NCBI GenBank assembly: GCA_963707145.1
Contig: CAVPOQ010000008.1
Span: forward strand, 124,001 to 188,000
Length of the DNA stretch: 64,000 bases
Reading direction: 5' to 3'
DNA from: RPQJ01 sp963707145
Lineage (GTDB): Bacteria > Pseudomonadota > Gammaproteobacteria > Steroidobacterales > Steroidobacteraceae
Under the pieces are notes generated by a model. That model was not told the DNA's origin and did not search any database. It saw only the letters and a program-made list of their open reading frames with translations. Below are positions 1 to 8,534 of the stretch, in pieces. A program made the position numbers and the translations under genes. The stretch's first letter is position 1; each line of letters begins with the position of its first letter.

Positions 1-951
1 CGCTACTCGGTGAGCTTCGGCTATGGCACCGACACGGAACTCCGTGGCCGCTTCGCGTGGGACAACCGGCGCATCAACACGCTCGGCCACCGCTCGCGCG
101 TCGAGCTGACCGCCTCGGCGGTGCTGCAGGAGGCGCTGGCCCGCTACATCATCCCGATCGGCGACCCGGCACTCGAGAAGCTCGAGTTCGTCGGCGGCTA
201 CATCAACGAGCAGCTCGGCGACGTGGACAGCGAGCGCTGGGAAGCCACGGCGGGTCTCAACCAGGCCTTCGGCAAGTGGCAGCGGGTGCTGTTCCTCAAG
301 TTGAACGACGAGCGCTCGAGTTTCCCGGACGGCAGCGAGACCCAGTCGCTGCTGCTGATCCCGGGCTTCAGCTACTCGACCCAGCCCCCCAATTTCCTCA
401 CCGGCTGGGTCCGCGACGCGGCCTACTACGGGGAGATCTCCGGCAGTCCCTCCACGCTCGGCTCCGACGCCTCCTACCTGCGCTTCTATGCCCGCGCCGA
501 GCGGGTCTGGCCGATCACGGAGCCATGGTACGTCCGCCTGCGCGGCGAACTCGGCACGAGCTGGGTGGACGACTTCTCCGAGCTGCCCGCCTCGCAGCGC
601 TTCTTCACCGGCGGCGACCGCAGCGTGCGCGGCTTCGCGCTCGACGAACTGAGTCCGCCCGCGGACCCGCCGCCTGCCGACGGCAAGGACTCGAAGAAGG
701 GCGTCGGCGGCGAGAACAAGGTCGTGGCCTCGATCGAGATCGAGCGCGACCTGCCGCGCAACCTCCGGGGCGCGGTGTTCTTCGACGCCGGCAATGCCTT
801 CAACGACTGGAGCACGCCGCTCGAGTATTCGGTGGGCGTGGGCGTGCGCTGGCGGCTGCCGATGCTGCTGATCGGCATCGACGTGGCGCAGGCGCTGTCG
901 GAGGACGGCAAGCGGCCGCGGCTGCACCTCAACATCACGCAGGTGCTCTGA
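1..951 (+). CDS. tamA: Translocation and assembly module subunit TamA, 3' part
   Basis: This is the C-terminal part of an Omp85-family outer membrane protein; the 5' end lies outside the window and the frame is open from base 1. TamA works with TamB in inserting proteins into the outer membrane and in envelope homeostasis. The visible 316 residues alternate amphipathic strands typical of the 16-stranded barrel. Near residue 200 is the Omp85 loop motif FTGGDRSVRGF, and the sequence ends in short strands plus a terminal hydrophobic stretch. An unusual Pro/Lys/Asp-rich loop (PPADPPPADGKDSKKG) follows that motif. The stop overlaps the tamB start (TGATG), so the two are translationally coupled. 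Family assignment is firm; TamA rather than BamA follows from the tamB neighbour. Confidence 0.9.
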   Translation, partial: RYSVSFGYGTDTELRGRFAWDNRRINTLGHRSRVELTASAVLQEALARYIIPIGDPALEKLEFVGGYINEQLGDVDSERWEATAGLNQAFGKWQRVLFLKLNDERSSFPDGSETQSLLLIPGFSYSTQPPNFLTGWVRDAAYYGEISGSPSTLGSDASYLRFYARAERVWPITEPWYVRLRGELGTSWVDDFSELPASQRFFTGGDRSVRGFALDELSPPADPPPADGKDSKKGVGGENKVVASIEIERDLPRNLRGAVFFDAGNAFNDWSTPLEYSVGVGVRWRLPMLLIGIDVAQALSEDGKRPRLHLNITQVL

Positions 952-3900
952 TGCGCTGGCGCTGGGTCGTCCTCGGCGTAGTGCTGCTGGCGCTGGTGGG
1001 AGTGCCGCTGCTGCTGGCGTCGCGGCTGCTCGACAGCGAGGAAGGCCTGCGCTTCGCGCTGGCGCAGCTCCAGCGCATTCCTTCGCTGCGCATTGACGTC
1101 ATGGGTGCGAGCGGCACTCTGACCGGGCCGATCACCATCTCCCGGCTGCGCGTCGAGCACGAGGCGGTGATCGTCGAGGCGCGCAACGTCCACCTCGACG
1201 CCCGCGTGCGCTCGCTGCTGGCGGGCAACGTGCACCTCGAGGTGGCCTCGGCGAGCGACGTCGAGGTCGTGCTGAGGCCGCGCGAGCAGCGGCCACCGGA
1301 GGCGCCGCACTTCCTGCCGGCGTTCCTCGAGATCGTGGCGCCCGACGTGCGTCTGGAACGGGTCGCGCTGCGGCTCCAGAACGGGGAGCGCTACCAGGTC
1401 GCTTCGGTGCGCAGCGCGCTCGCGATGACCCGCTGGCGCATCGACCTGACCAACCTCGTCGTCGAGGACCCGGCGGGCCGCGTCGACGGCGCGCTCACGC
1501 TGCGCGCGACGCAGCCGCTCGGGCTGCGCGGCAGCCTCAACGGGCGCTGGGTGCTGCCCGACGAGCGTACCTGGCGATTCGCCGCCGCCGTGCGCGGCAA
1601 CCTGGATCGTCTCGGCACGACGGTCGCGCTGGCGGCGCCGGTGAACGCCTCGTTCATCGGCAACACGTTGACGCTGACGGACGAGCCGCGCGCAGTGGGC
1701 ACGCTGCGTCTCACCGATTTCGACGGCTCGCCGTGGATCGAGGCTGGGCGCCTGCCGGCGGCGAGCGGATCGATCGTGGTCGATGCCACGCGGGAGTCGT
1801 TCGGACTCGACGGCACGCTGACCTCCGCCGTCCTCGGCCAGGAGCCGCTGCGCCTGCAGGGCAGCGGCCGCTGGTCGCAGCGCACGCTGGAGCTCGCCTC
1901 GCTGCGCGCGTGGCTGCCGCGCTCGGGCGCGGACCTGACGACGGCGGGGTCGATCACCTTCGCGGAGGGTGCGCCGGTGCTCGCGCTGGCCGGCGACTGG
2001 TCGCTGCTGCGCTGGCCGATCGTCGGCGACACAGTGGTCGTGAGCCCGTCGGGCATCTACCGCCTCGAGGGCGCGATGCCCTACGCGTTCGACGTCCAGG
2101 CGCAGGCGCGCGTCCCCGGCGTGCCCGAGGCCGACTTCAACGCGACCGGCACGGTGGATCGGGATCAGCTGGTGCTCTCACGCCTCGACGGCAAGGCGTT
2201 CGACGGACGGATCGCGGGCAGCGGCCGCGTGTCGTGGCGCGGCGATCGGCCGTGGAGCGCGCGCGTGGACGCAAAGAGCCTCGACATCACCAGCGTGCGC
2301 CCCGACCTGCCCGGCCGAGTGAGTCTCGTGGCCACCATCGAGGGACGCGGCTTCACGCCTGCGGCTCCCTGGACCGCGAGGCTCGACTCGCTCTCGGGCA
2401 GCGTGCGCGGCCGCGCGCTCACCGGCCGCGGCGAGGTGTCGCACCGCGACGGCGAATACACGCTCAAAGGCCTGCGCCTCGCCAACGGCGCCTCCCATGT
2501 GATGCTCGACGGCCGCTGGGGACCGCGGGTGGATCTGCGCTGGGACGCCGACCTGCGCAACCTCTCGCTGGTGCACCCGGCGCTGGCCGGCGAACTGGTC
2601 TCATCGGGCACGATGCGCGGCACGCCGCAGCGCCCCGAGGTGGTCGCCGAGGCACGCGGTCGGCGCGTGCACATCGCCGGCGCGACCATCGAGTCGTTCA
2701 CGGCGGACGTGGACGCGGACCTGACGGACGCGCGTGAGTCGCGCCTCGACCTGACGGCCCTGTCGGTGACGATCGGCAGGCTCCAGCTCGAGGAGGCACG
2801 GCTGCAGGCGCACGGACTGGCGCGCGACCATGTCGCGGAGCTCGAGTTCCGGGCGCTCGCCCCGGAGGAGGACCGCGTGCCGAGCTTTCGCGGGCACCTC
2901 GCGGCCGCCGGCGGCTACGACGCGGCGAGCGCGACGTGGCGGGGACGGCTCGAGAAGGCGTCGCTCAAGTTCCCCGACGACACGGCATCGCTGCTGCAGC
3001 CGGCAGCGTTCGAGTTCGGACCGGGGGGCGCGAGCGCCGACCCGGTCTGCCTCGCCAGCGGCGAGGCGCGACTGTGCGTCGAAGGAGAGTGGCAGGCGCA
3101 ACCCGAGTCGTGGCGCGTGATCTACAGCGCGCAGGACTGGCCACTCAAGCGTCTGCTGCGCTCGCTGCTGGGCTGGCGCGAGTTCGACGGGCGGCTGCAG
3201 GCGAGCGGCTGGGCCGAGCAGCAGCCGGGCCGCGACTGGGTCGGCGGGACCACGGCCTACCTCGACGATCCGGTGCTCGACGTGCGGCGCAACCAGTTCC
3301 GCACCGAGCGCATCCGCCTCGGCAGCGCCCGCCTCGACGTGTACGCCGAGCCCGATCGGTTGCGCGCCACGGTGGACGTCGCGCTCACCGAAGGCACGCG
3401 CGTCGCAGGCGAAGCCTCGGCGCGGCGCGAGCCCGGCGCCGGGTTCGCAGACCTCCCGGTCTCCGGGGTGCTGCGTACGGATGCCGCGACCCTCGATGGA
3501 CTGCCGGTGCTCGTTCCTGAGATCGACCGCTCCGGGGGCAGGCTCGATGCGTCCGTCACGGTCGGCGGCACGCTCGGTTCGCCGCGCTTCAACGGCGAGT
3601 TCCACGTGCGCGACGGCCGGCTCGACCTGTACCGCACCAACCTCGCGCTCAGCGAGCTCACGCTCGACGGTCGCTTCGAGGGCGACGAACTCGTGTTCGC
3701 GGGACGCGGCAAGGCCGCTCGCGGCGAGCTCACGCTCGACGGTCGCTTCGAGTGGCCGGGCGACGTGATGACTGGAACGCTGCGGCTCAAGGGCGAGCAG
3801 TTGCTGCTGGCCGACACGCCCGACTTCCGCATCGTCGCCTCGCCCGACCTCCTGCTCACCGCCGGCCCGGACGGCTACGACGTGTCGGGCCGGGTGCTGA

Positions 3901-4724
3901 TCCCGCTCGCGCGGATCCGGCCGCGGGACCTGAGCACGACGGTCACCACCTCGCCCGACGAGCGCATCGTCGGTGGCGAGGTCGAACTGGACGACGAGGC
4001 ACCGTCCACGCTCGACCGGGTGAGGAGCCGCGTGCGCGTCGAACTGGGCGACGACGTGCGCGTCGACAGCCTTGGGCTCAAGGCGACGCTGGCCGGCGCC
4101 GTCACGGTGATCACCAGACCCGGCGACGTGGCGCGCGGCGACGGCTCGATCCGCGTCGTCGAGGGCGAGTACAAGGCGTTCGGGCAGTTCGTGAAGATCG
4201 TCCGCGGCGTGCTGAGCTACGACATGACGCCGCTCGACGATCCCACGCTCGATCTCGTCGGCCAGCGCGAGATCAAGGCCGAGGACATCGTGGTGTCGCT
4301 CAACGTGCGCGGCACGTTGTCGAACCCGTTCGTCACGCTGAGCTCGGAGCCGCCGATGCCGCAGGCCGAGGCGCTCTCCTACCTGCTCACGGGTCGCTCC
4401 ATCAACACGCTGCAGTCGGGCGAGGCCGCCTCCCTCGACCGCGCGGCGCAGAGCCTCGCGATCGGCGGCGGCGGACTGCTGCTCGGCGGCCTCGGCACGC
4501 GCATCGGGCTCGACGAGGTCGCGGTGGAGCAGACCGGCGACGAGGACGCCTCGGTGGTCCTCGGCAAGTACCTGTCGCCGAAGCTGTTCGTGAGCTACGG
4601 AATCTCGATCGCCGAGGCGATCAACACGATCAAGCTGCGCTACACGCTGAACGAGCGCTGGTCGCTCAAGGCAGAGGCCGGGCTCGAACAGAGCGCCGAC
4701 GTCGAGTACAAGATCGAACGCTGA
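951..4724 (+). CDS. tamB: Translocation/assembly module protein TamB (DUF490)
   Basis: This 1257-residue protein is a bridge-like inner-membrane-anchored partner of TamA. An uncleaved N-terminal signal anchor occupies about residues 1-22. It is followed by about 900 residues of repetitive beta-rich AsmA/TamB-like sequence and by the C-terminal DUF490 domain (about 920-1257), which ends in a barrel-like strand region (ISIAEAINTIKLRYTL). TamB-family proteins span the periplasm and, with YhdP and YdbH, are implicated in phospholipid transport to the outer membrane. The start is fixed by the one-base overlap with the tamA stop. A 29-base direct repeat (3652-3680 and 3724-3752) duplicates ELTLDGRFE in frame. 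The stop abuts that of the convergent Nudix gene without a gap. Confidence 0.93.
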   Translation: MRWRWVVLGVVLLALVGVPLLLASRLLDSEEGLRFALAQLQRIPSLRIDVMGASGTLTGPITISRLRVEHEAVIVEARNVHLDARVRSLLAGNVHLEVASASDVEVVLRPREQRPPEAPHFLPAFLEIVAPDVRLERVALRLQNGERYQVASVRSALAMTRWRIDLTNLVVEDPAGRVDGALTLRATQPLGLRGSLNGRWVLPDERTWRFAAAVRGNLDRLGTTVALAAPVNASFIGNTLTLTDEPRAVGTLRLTDFDGSPWIEAGRLPAASGSIVVDATRESFGLDGTLTSAVLGQEPLRLQGSGRWSQRTLELASLRAWLPRSGADLTTAGSITFAEGAPVLALAGDWSLLRWPIVGDTVVVSPSGIYRLEGAMPYAFDVQAQARVPGVPEADFNATGTVDRDQLVLSRLDGKAFDGRIAGSGRVSWRGDRPWSARVDAKSLDITSVRPDLPGRVSLVATIEGRGFTPAAPWTARLDSLSGSVRGRALTGRGEVSHRDGEYTLKGLRLANGASHVMLDGRWGPRVDLRWDADLRNLSLVHPALAGELVSSGTMRGTPQRPEVVAEARGRRVHIAGATIESFTADVDADLTDARESRLDLTALSVTIGRLQLEEARLQAHGLARDHVAELEFRALAPEEDRVPSFRGHLAAAGGYDAASATWRGRLEKASLKFPDDTASLLQPAAFEFGPGGASADPVCLASGEARLCVEGEWQAQPESWRVIYSAQDWPLKRLLRSLLGWREFDGRLQASGWAEQQPGRDWVGGTTAYLDDPVLDVRRNQFRTERIRLGSARLDVYAEPDRLRATVDVALTEGTRVAGEASARREPGAGFADLPVSGVLRTDAATLDGLPVLVPEIDRSGGRLDASVTVGGTLGSPRFNGEFHVRDGRLDLYRTNLALSELTLDGRFEGDELVFAGRGKAARGELTLDGRFEWPGDVMTGTLRLKGEQLLLADTPDFRIVASPDLLLTAGPDGYDVSGRVLIPLARIRPRDLSTTVTTSPDERIVGGEVELDDEAPSTLDRVRSRVRVELGDDVRVDSLGLKATLAGAVTVITRPGDVARGDGSIRVVEGEYKAFGQFVKIVRGVLSYDMTPLDDPTLDLVGQREIKAEDIVVSLNVRGTLSNPFVTLSSEPPMPQAEALSYLLTGRSINTLQSGEAASLDRAAQSLAIGGGGLLLGGLGTRIGLDEVAVEQTGDEDASVVLGKYLSPKLFVSYGISIAEAINTIKLRYTLNERWSLKAEAGLEQSADVEYKIER
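3652..3752 (+). repeat. In-frame 29-bp direct repeat inside tamB
   Basis: Identical 29-base copies lie at 3652-3680 and 3724-3752, offset by 72 bases (24 codons). Each encodes the peptide ELTLDGRFE. The repeat fits one beta-repeat unit of the TamB scaffold and looks like a recent internal duplication or a conversion event. Confidence 0.8.
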
Positions 4725-5342
4725 TCAGTCGAAGTCGGTCGGCAGGCTGCGCACGCGCCAGTGCTCGAGCATGCGCGCCACCTGCCGCGGCGTGCTGCGG
4801 CCGAGCGACATCGGCGGCAGGTCGGCGGGATCGAAGAAGCCGACGGCGTCGGTCTCGTAGCTGCCGCGCGCCTCGCCACCGGTGATCTCGCAGAGGAAGA
4901 ATGCCTTCCAGCCGTGGTGCAGCGTGGGGCCATGTCCGTGGCGGGAGCGATCCCAGAGTGCGGCGAGCTTCACCGCGCGGGCGAGGAAGCCCGACTCCTG
5001 GGCGATCTCCTTCTCTACAGACTGCGAGGGCGACTCGTTCACATCGGCCCAGCCGCCGGGCAGGGTCCAGCGGCCGTCGGCCGTCTCCCGCACCAGCAGC
5101 ACGCGGTCATCGCGGAACGTGGCGCCGCGCACTTCGACCTTGGGGGTGACGTAGCCCGTCTCGTGGCGCCACAGCGCAAGCAGCGCGTCGCGGTCCACCG
5201 TCGACTCGCCGGCCAGGAGTTCCGCGGCGATGCGCTCGATCTCGGCGTAGCGCTCGCGGTCGTACTCGCTGCCGCAGAAGTGCAGACCGGTGCGGGCGAG
5301 TGCGTGGAGGCGGCGGGCGCGGTCGAGGGTGCGGTCGGTCAT
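4725..5342 (-). CDS. Nudix hydrolase, YjhB/ADP-ribose pyrophosphatase-like
   Basis: This 205-residue protein hydrolyses a nucleoside-diphosphate-linked substrate, probably ADP-ribose or a related sugar nucleotide; the substrate is inferred from the YjhB-like subfamily. An N-terminal helical extension (about 1-60, Nudix_N_2 type) precedes the typical TPKVEVRGATF strand. The Nudix box runs over residues 97-119: the GX5E half is intact, but the usual REUXEE core reads KEIAQE, so Arg is replaced by Lys111 and the first Glu of the pair by Gln115. The start is the ATG that gives MTDRTLDRA. It is divergent from marR across a perfect palindrome (5402-5421) and may be controlled from it. Confidence 0.8.
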   Translation of the reverse strand: MTDRTLDRARRLHALARTGLHFCGSEYDRERYAEIERIAAELLAGESTVDRDALLALWRHETGYVTPKVEVRGATFRDDRVLLVRETADGRWTLPGGWADVNESPSQSVEKEIAQESGFLARAVKLAALWDRSRHGHGPTLHHGWKAFFLCEITGGEARGSYETDAVGFFDPADLPPMSLGRSTPRQVARMLEHWRVRSLPTDFD

Positions 5343-5401
5343 GGGCGTCACCGGTGGTCGGGGCGCCCGCATTGTCGCGCCGGGGCGGCAGCGATCCGGA
5401 A

Positions 5402-5421
5402 ATTGACAGCCTGCTGTCAAT
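5402..5421. promoter_or_regulatory. Perfect inverted repeat, candidate MarR operator
   Basis: ATTGACAG (5402-5409) and CTGTCAAT (5414-5421) are exact inverted copies with a 4-base spacer. The site lies in the 132-base gap between the divergent Nudix and marR genes, 54 bases before the marR ATG. Size and position suit a dimeric winged-helix MarR repressor controlling both directions. The left arm includes TTGACA-like bases that could double as a -35 element. Confidence 0.6.
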
Positions 5422-5474
5422 CTGCCAGCCTCATTTCCCCTTTCCGGCCCCGGGCCGGCGCGACGGGAGCCCGC

Positions 5475-5996
5475 ATGAGCAGTGCCGCGCGCACGGCCGA
5501 CGACGCCTTCCAGGACGTGCTGCTGGGCCTGTTCCAGCTGCACGGCCGCGTGCTCGAGGCCGCCGACGTCATGTCGGGCGGTTGCGGACTGACCGGCGCG
5601 CGCTGGCAGGTGATGAAGGTCGCGATGCGCCAGTCGCTCACGGTCTCGCAGATCGCGCGACGCCTCGGCCTGAAGCGCCAGAGCGTGCAACGCACCGTGG
5701 ACCAGCTCGCCGCGCAGCGCCTCCTCGAGCTGCAGCCCAACCTCGACCACTCGCGGGCTGGCCTCGTGGCGCTCACGGCCGAGGGCCGGCGCATCCTCGC
5801 GGCACTCGAGTCGCGCCAGCAGGCCTGGAGCGCGCGCTGCCTGCGCGGCCTCGGTCGCGCCGAGCTCGAGCGCCTGGCGAAGTCGCTCGGCGACCTCGCG
5901 CAGCGGATCGAGACCGCGACCGGCCGCGAGCGTCCCGCGGAATTCCCGGGCGCGGGGCCCGCCGCGGGCGTGCGCCGCCGGCTGGTCGCGGCCTGA
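5475..5996 (+). CDS. MarR-family transcriptional regulator
   Basis: A 173-residue DNA-binding regulator. The winged helix-turn-helix lies at about residues 40-110, with a recognition-helix region around SQIARRLGLKRQSVQRTVDQL, followed by the wing and a long C-terminal dimerisation helix. The ligand is unknown. It starts at an ATG downstream of the 5402-5421 palindrome and is followed 37 bases later by a DUF2269 membrane protein that it probably controls; the divergent Nudix gene is a second candidate target. The Arg/Ala/Gly-rich last 25 residues look disordered. Family call is firm; target assignment is inference from position. Confidence 0.85.
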   Translation: MSSAARTADDAFQDVLLGLFQLHGRVLEAADVMSGGCGLTGARWQVMKVAMRQSLTVSQIARRLGLKRQSVQRTVDQLAAQRLLELQPNLDHSRAGLVALTAEGRRILAALESRQQAWSARCLRGLGRAELERLAKSLGDLAQRIETATGRERPAEFPGAGPAAGVRRRLVAA

Positions 5997-6033
5997 TCAC
6001 CCAGCCAACGACCGTTCCCAGGAGAGATCCCGC

Positions 6034-6702
6034 ATGATCCCGACGCTGCTGCTGCTGAAGTGGTTCCACATCATCGCGATGGTGTACTGGCTCGGCGGCG
6101 AGTGGGGCGTGTTCCAGACCTCCTATCACGTCACCAACCCGACGCTGTCGCTCGAGGAGCGCCGGCGCCACATGGAGACGGCCTATCGCATCGACATCCT
6201 CGCGCGGCTCGGCATCATCCTGCTGCTGCCGATCGGGCTGCACATGGGGTTCCTCTGGGGCACGCAGCCGCTCGGCGGCGGCTGGCTGGTGTTGATGTGG
6301 ATCCTGACCGCGGGCTGGGTCGGCCTCGCGCTCGCGGCGTTCGTCAAGCGCGGCACCGACGCGGGCATCCGCCTCACCATCTGGGACGAGCGGATCCGCT
6401 ACGTGCTGATTCCGCTGCTCGCCACGCTCGCGATCGTCTCGCTGGTGAACGACTACCCGTTCCAGCAGAACTGGTACGCGACCAAGGTGCTGCTGTACTC
6501 GGGCCTGCTCGTGATCGGACTGATCCTGCGCTTCGTGATGCGCCACTGGACCGAGACCTTCCGCCAGCTCGCCGCGGGAGGGCCGCGCGCCGAACTCGAG
6601 GCGAAGCTCGGCCGTGAGATCCGCGTCGCGAGGCGGCTCGCGTACTTCTACTGGATCGGCATCGGCACGGTGGCCTTCATCGGGGTGACGAAATTTTTCT
6701 GA
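6034..6702 (+). CDS. DUF2269-like integral membrane protein
   Basis: A 222-residue protein with about six predicted transmembrane helices, starting with KWFHIIAMVYWLGG. The His-containing first helix and overall layout resemble the DUF2269/CopD-like group of small membrane proteins, some of which have been suggested to bind haem. Function is unknown. GGAGAGATCCCGC precedes the ATG and supplies a ribosome site. It lies in the same direction just after marR and is likely the regulated gene of that pair. A soluble charged loop (about residues 175-200) separates the last two helices. Confidence 0.7.
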   Translation: MIPTLLLLKWFHIIAMVYWLGGEWGVFQTSYHVTNPTLSLEERRRHMETAYRIDILARLGIILLLPIGLHMGFLWGTQPLGGGWLVLMWILTAGWVGLALAAFVKRGTDAGIRLTIWDERIRYVLIPLLATLAIVSLVNDYPFQQNWYATKVLLYSGLLVIGLILRFVMRHWTETFRQLAAGGPRAELEAKLGREIRVARRLAYFYWIGIGTVAFIGVTKFF

Positions 6703-6788
6703 GGGGCCGTCGCCCGCGTTTCCCCGAGTGCTCCGCGTTGCGCGATCCATCGGCCCGGCTTCCCCAGCCTTCCTCGGTCGGATTGGCC

Positions 6789-8294
6789 TCAGTCGGGCGA
6801 CGGTGACTGCGCTGCCCCGATCCGGGCCTCGACATCCTGCAGCATTTTTCGTGCCTGGTCGGTGAACTCGCCGGGGTGCGGACTGTAGGCGAGTGGCTTC
6901 AGCGTCTGCGCGGCGTCCTTCAGGCGATTCTCGGAGACCATCCGCTGTGCCACCAGCCAGCGCAGGGAGACGTCGAAAGGGGCCAGCACCATCGCCCACT
7001 CGAGGCCGTCGACGGCCGCCTTGGTCGGTGGCGCTCCCTGTACCAGGTAGCTCAGGTAGTACTGGACGAGCGGGACCGGATGGTCGTTCTCGACCTTGTT
7101 GGCCCGCACGAACTGGCTGCGCACGTCCTTCCAGGATTCCGCGGGCAGGGTCCCCTTTTCGACCTTGCTGAACAGCGCGTAGCCCTTCTGGAGATGGGCG
7201 TCGATCTGCCGCGGGTCGATCGCCAGGGCGCGGTCGGCGGCGGCGATCGCCGCATCCTCGTCGCCGGCATCGAACTCCGCTTCGGCCAGGGCCGCGAGCA
7301 CCGCAGGATCGTCCGGATGCTGGGCTGCGATCTTGCGCGCCTCCGGCAGCAGATTCGCTGCCTGCTCGGGTGTCACGCCGGCCCTCGAGCGCATCCGCGT
7401 CGGCATCATGGCCGTCTCTCCAGGGCGCAACTCGCGAATCGTGATCGGACCGATCGTGAGCGCCCTGGGGTCGATCAACAGATAGCTGATCTTCCGCCGG
7501 CGCTGGTAGGACTCCATGTCCGTCTCGAGCCGATCGAGGTCTCCGAAGGCGCCTCGGGCGGCATCCAGCGCCGGTTCGCCCGCCGCCAGCCGCTGCTGGT
7601 ACTGCACCAGTTGCCCGGCGCGCTCGGGCGCAAACTGGAGGTAGTGAAACAACACCCAGCTCTGTCCATAGAATGCGTCGTAGCCTGATCTCGAGGTGCC
7701 GGCTCCGCCGTCGAACTCGAGCATCCGGCGGATCGGGACTTCGGGCGCGTACGCCAGTTCGGCAAAGCGGTGCGTGGCCGGAGCGCCCAGGCCGACTCCT
7801 CCATCCGCCCGGAACTTCACGCCGGCGAAGAACTCCGCGAATCCCTCGACGAACCAGCGCGGGAAGGTCCGTGCGGTCAGGCCGGCCATGAAATGGTGGG
7901 CGTACTCGTGGAAGAGGATCGTCTCCGGCGACATCCCGTACTGCGCGGCCGCCACGCCCGGCCTCGGGATCACCGCGATGGCCGCCCCGGCGCGAGGCAG
8001 GTAGACCCCAGCGAGAGCGCGGTCGCTGCTGCCGGCGAGGTCGCGGACCGCGGCCTGGGTAGAGACCACGTAGATCGTGACACGATTGGAGGCGCTCGGC
8101 CTGGCCGGCGGCCGCCGGAAGACGTACGCCATGGCCGCATGGAATCGCTCCAGTCTCTCGGCGAAGCCGCGCAGGGCCTTTTCGCTCTGGTCACCGTAGA
8201 TGACGAAGTGATCGCTGCTGGCCTCCAGCCAGTCGGCGCTCGCGTTCGACCCGAGCAGCAGCAGCGTCAGACACCCGGCCGCGAGGCGACGCAT
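6789..8294 (-). CDS. Secreted DUF1570-type zinc metallopeptidase with TPR region
   Basis: A 501-residue exported protein with a cleavable signal peptide (about 1-20, ending SNASA). The catalytic zinc signature HEYAH is at residues 129-133, and a downstream WFVEGFAEFF segment (148-156) supplies the likely third ligand Glu, as in gluzincin-like DUF1570 proteins. The C-terminal half (about 310-490) is made of TPR-like helical repeats (for example ALAEAEFDAGDEDAAIAAADRALAIDP). It is probably periplasmic or outer-membrane-associated; the substrate is unknown. GGGAGGTGG just upstream is a strong ribosome site supporting the start. Transcribed away from argR and not obviously linked to arginine metabolism. 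Confidence 0.75.
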   Translation of the reverse strand: MRRLAAGCLTLLLLGSNASADWLEASSDHFVIYGDQSEKALRGFAERLERFHAAMAYVFRRPPARPSASNRVTIYVVSTQAAVRDLAGSSDRALAGVYLPRAGAAIAVIPRPGVAAAQYGMSPETILFHEYAHHFMAGLTARTFPRWFVEGFAEFFAGVKFRADGGVGLGAPATHRFAELAYAPEVPIRRMLEFDGGAGTSRSGYDAFYGQSWVLFHYLQFAPERAGQLVQYQQRLAAGEPALDAARGAFGDLDRLETDMESYQRRRKISYLLIDPRALTIGPITIRELRPGETAMMPTRMRSRAGVTPEQAANLLPEARKIAAQHPDDPAVLAALAEAEFDAGDEDAAIAAADRALAIDPRQIDAHLQKGYALFSKVEKGTLPAESWKDVRSQFVRANKVENDHPVPLVQYYLSYLVQGAPPTKAAVDGLEWAMVLAPFDVSLRWLVAQRMVSENRLKDAAQTLKPLAYSPHPGEFTDQARKMLQDVEARIGAAQSPSPD

Positions 8295-8467
8295 GATCCA
8301 CCTCCCTGTCCGGTTCGGAGGCTAGTCGACCGGAACCTGCCGCGCAATGCGGGACCGGCCGACGATCCGCGGCATGGTCCTGCACATCACCCGAGTGCCA
8401 GCGACGAGCTGCGAACGGCCCGAGCCGCCGCGTCGGCGCCCCAATGACCGCGCGTGCCGGAACCCGC

Positions 8468-8515
8468 TTGACGCATGTCGCATAAATATGCAACATACCG
8501 ATGTTTTTATTCACC
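8468..8515 (+). promoter_or_regulatory. argR/arg operon promoter with ARG-box-like operators
   Basis: In an otherwise GC-rich stretch this is a sharp AT-rich island. TTGACG (8468-8473) fits a -35 element, with a weak -10 CAACAT at 8491-8496 after 17 bases. A 22-base near-palindrome covers 8475-8496: ATGT and ACAT outer arms, GCATA (8480-8484) and TATGC (8487-8491) inner arms, AA centre, one mismatched pair. It is followed by TTTTATTCAC (about 8504-8513), resembling the right half of the ArgR consensus. Two operators overlapping the promoter would give the usual ArgR autoregulation of the whole arg operon. Inference from position and pattern. Confidence 0.55.
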
Positions 8516-8534
8516 ACAGCCCGCGACCGTCACC

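Noticed and set aside
8475..8534. N-terminal extension of ArgR from the ATG at 8475
   Set aside because: The added 20 residues are not ArgR-like and the DNA is an AT-rich operator/promoter.
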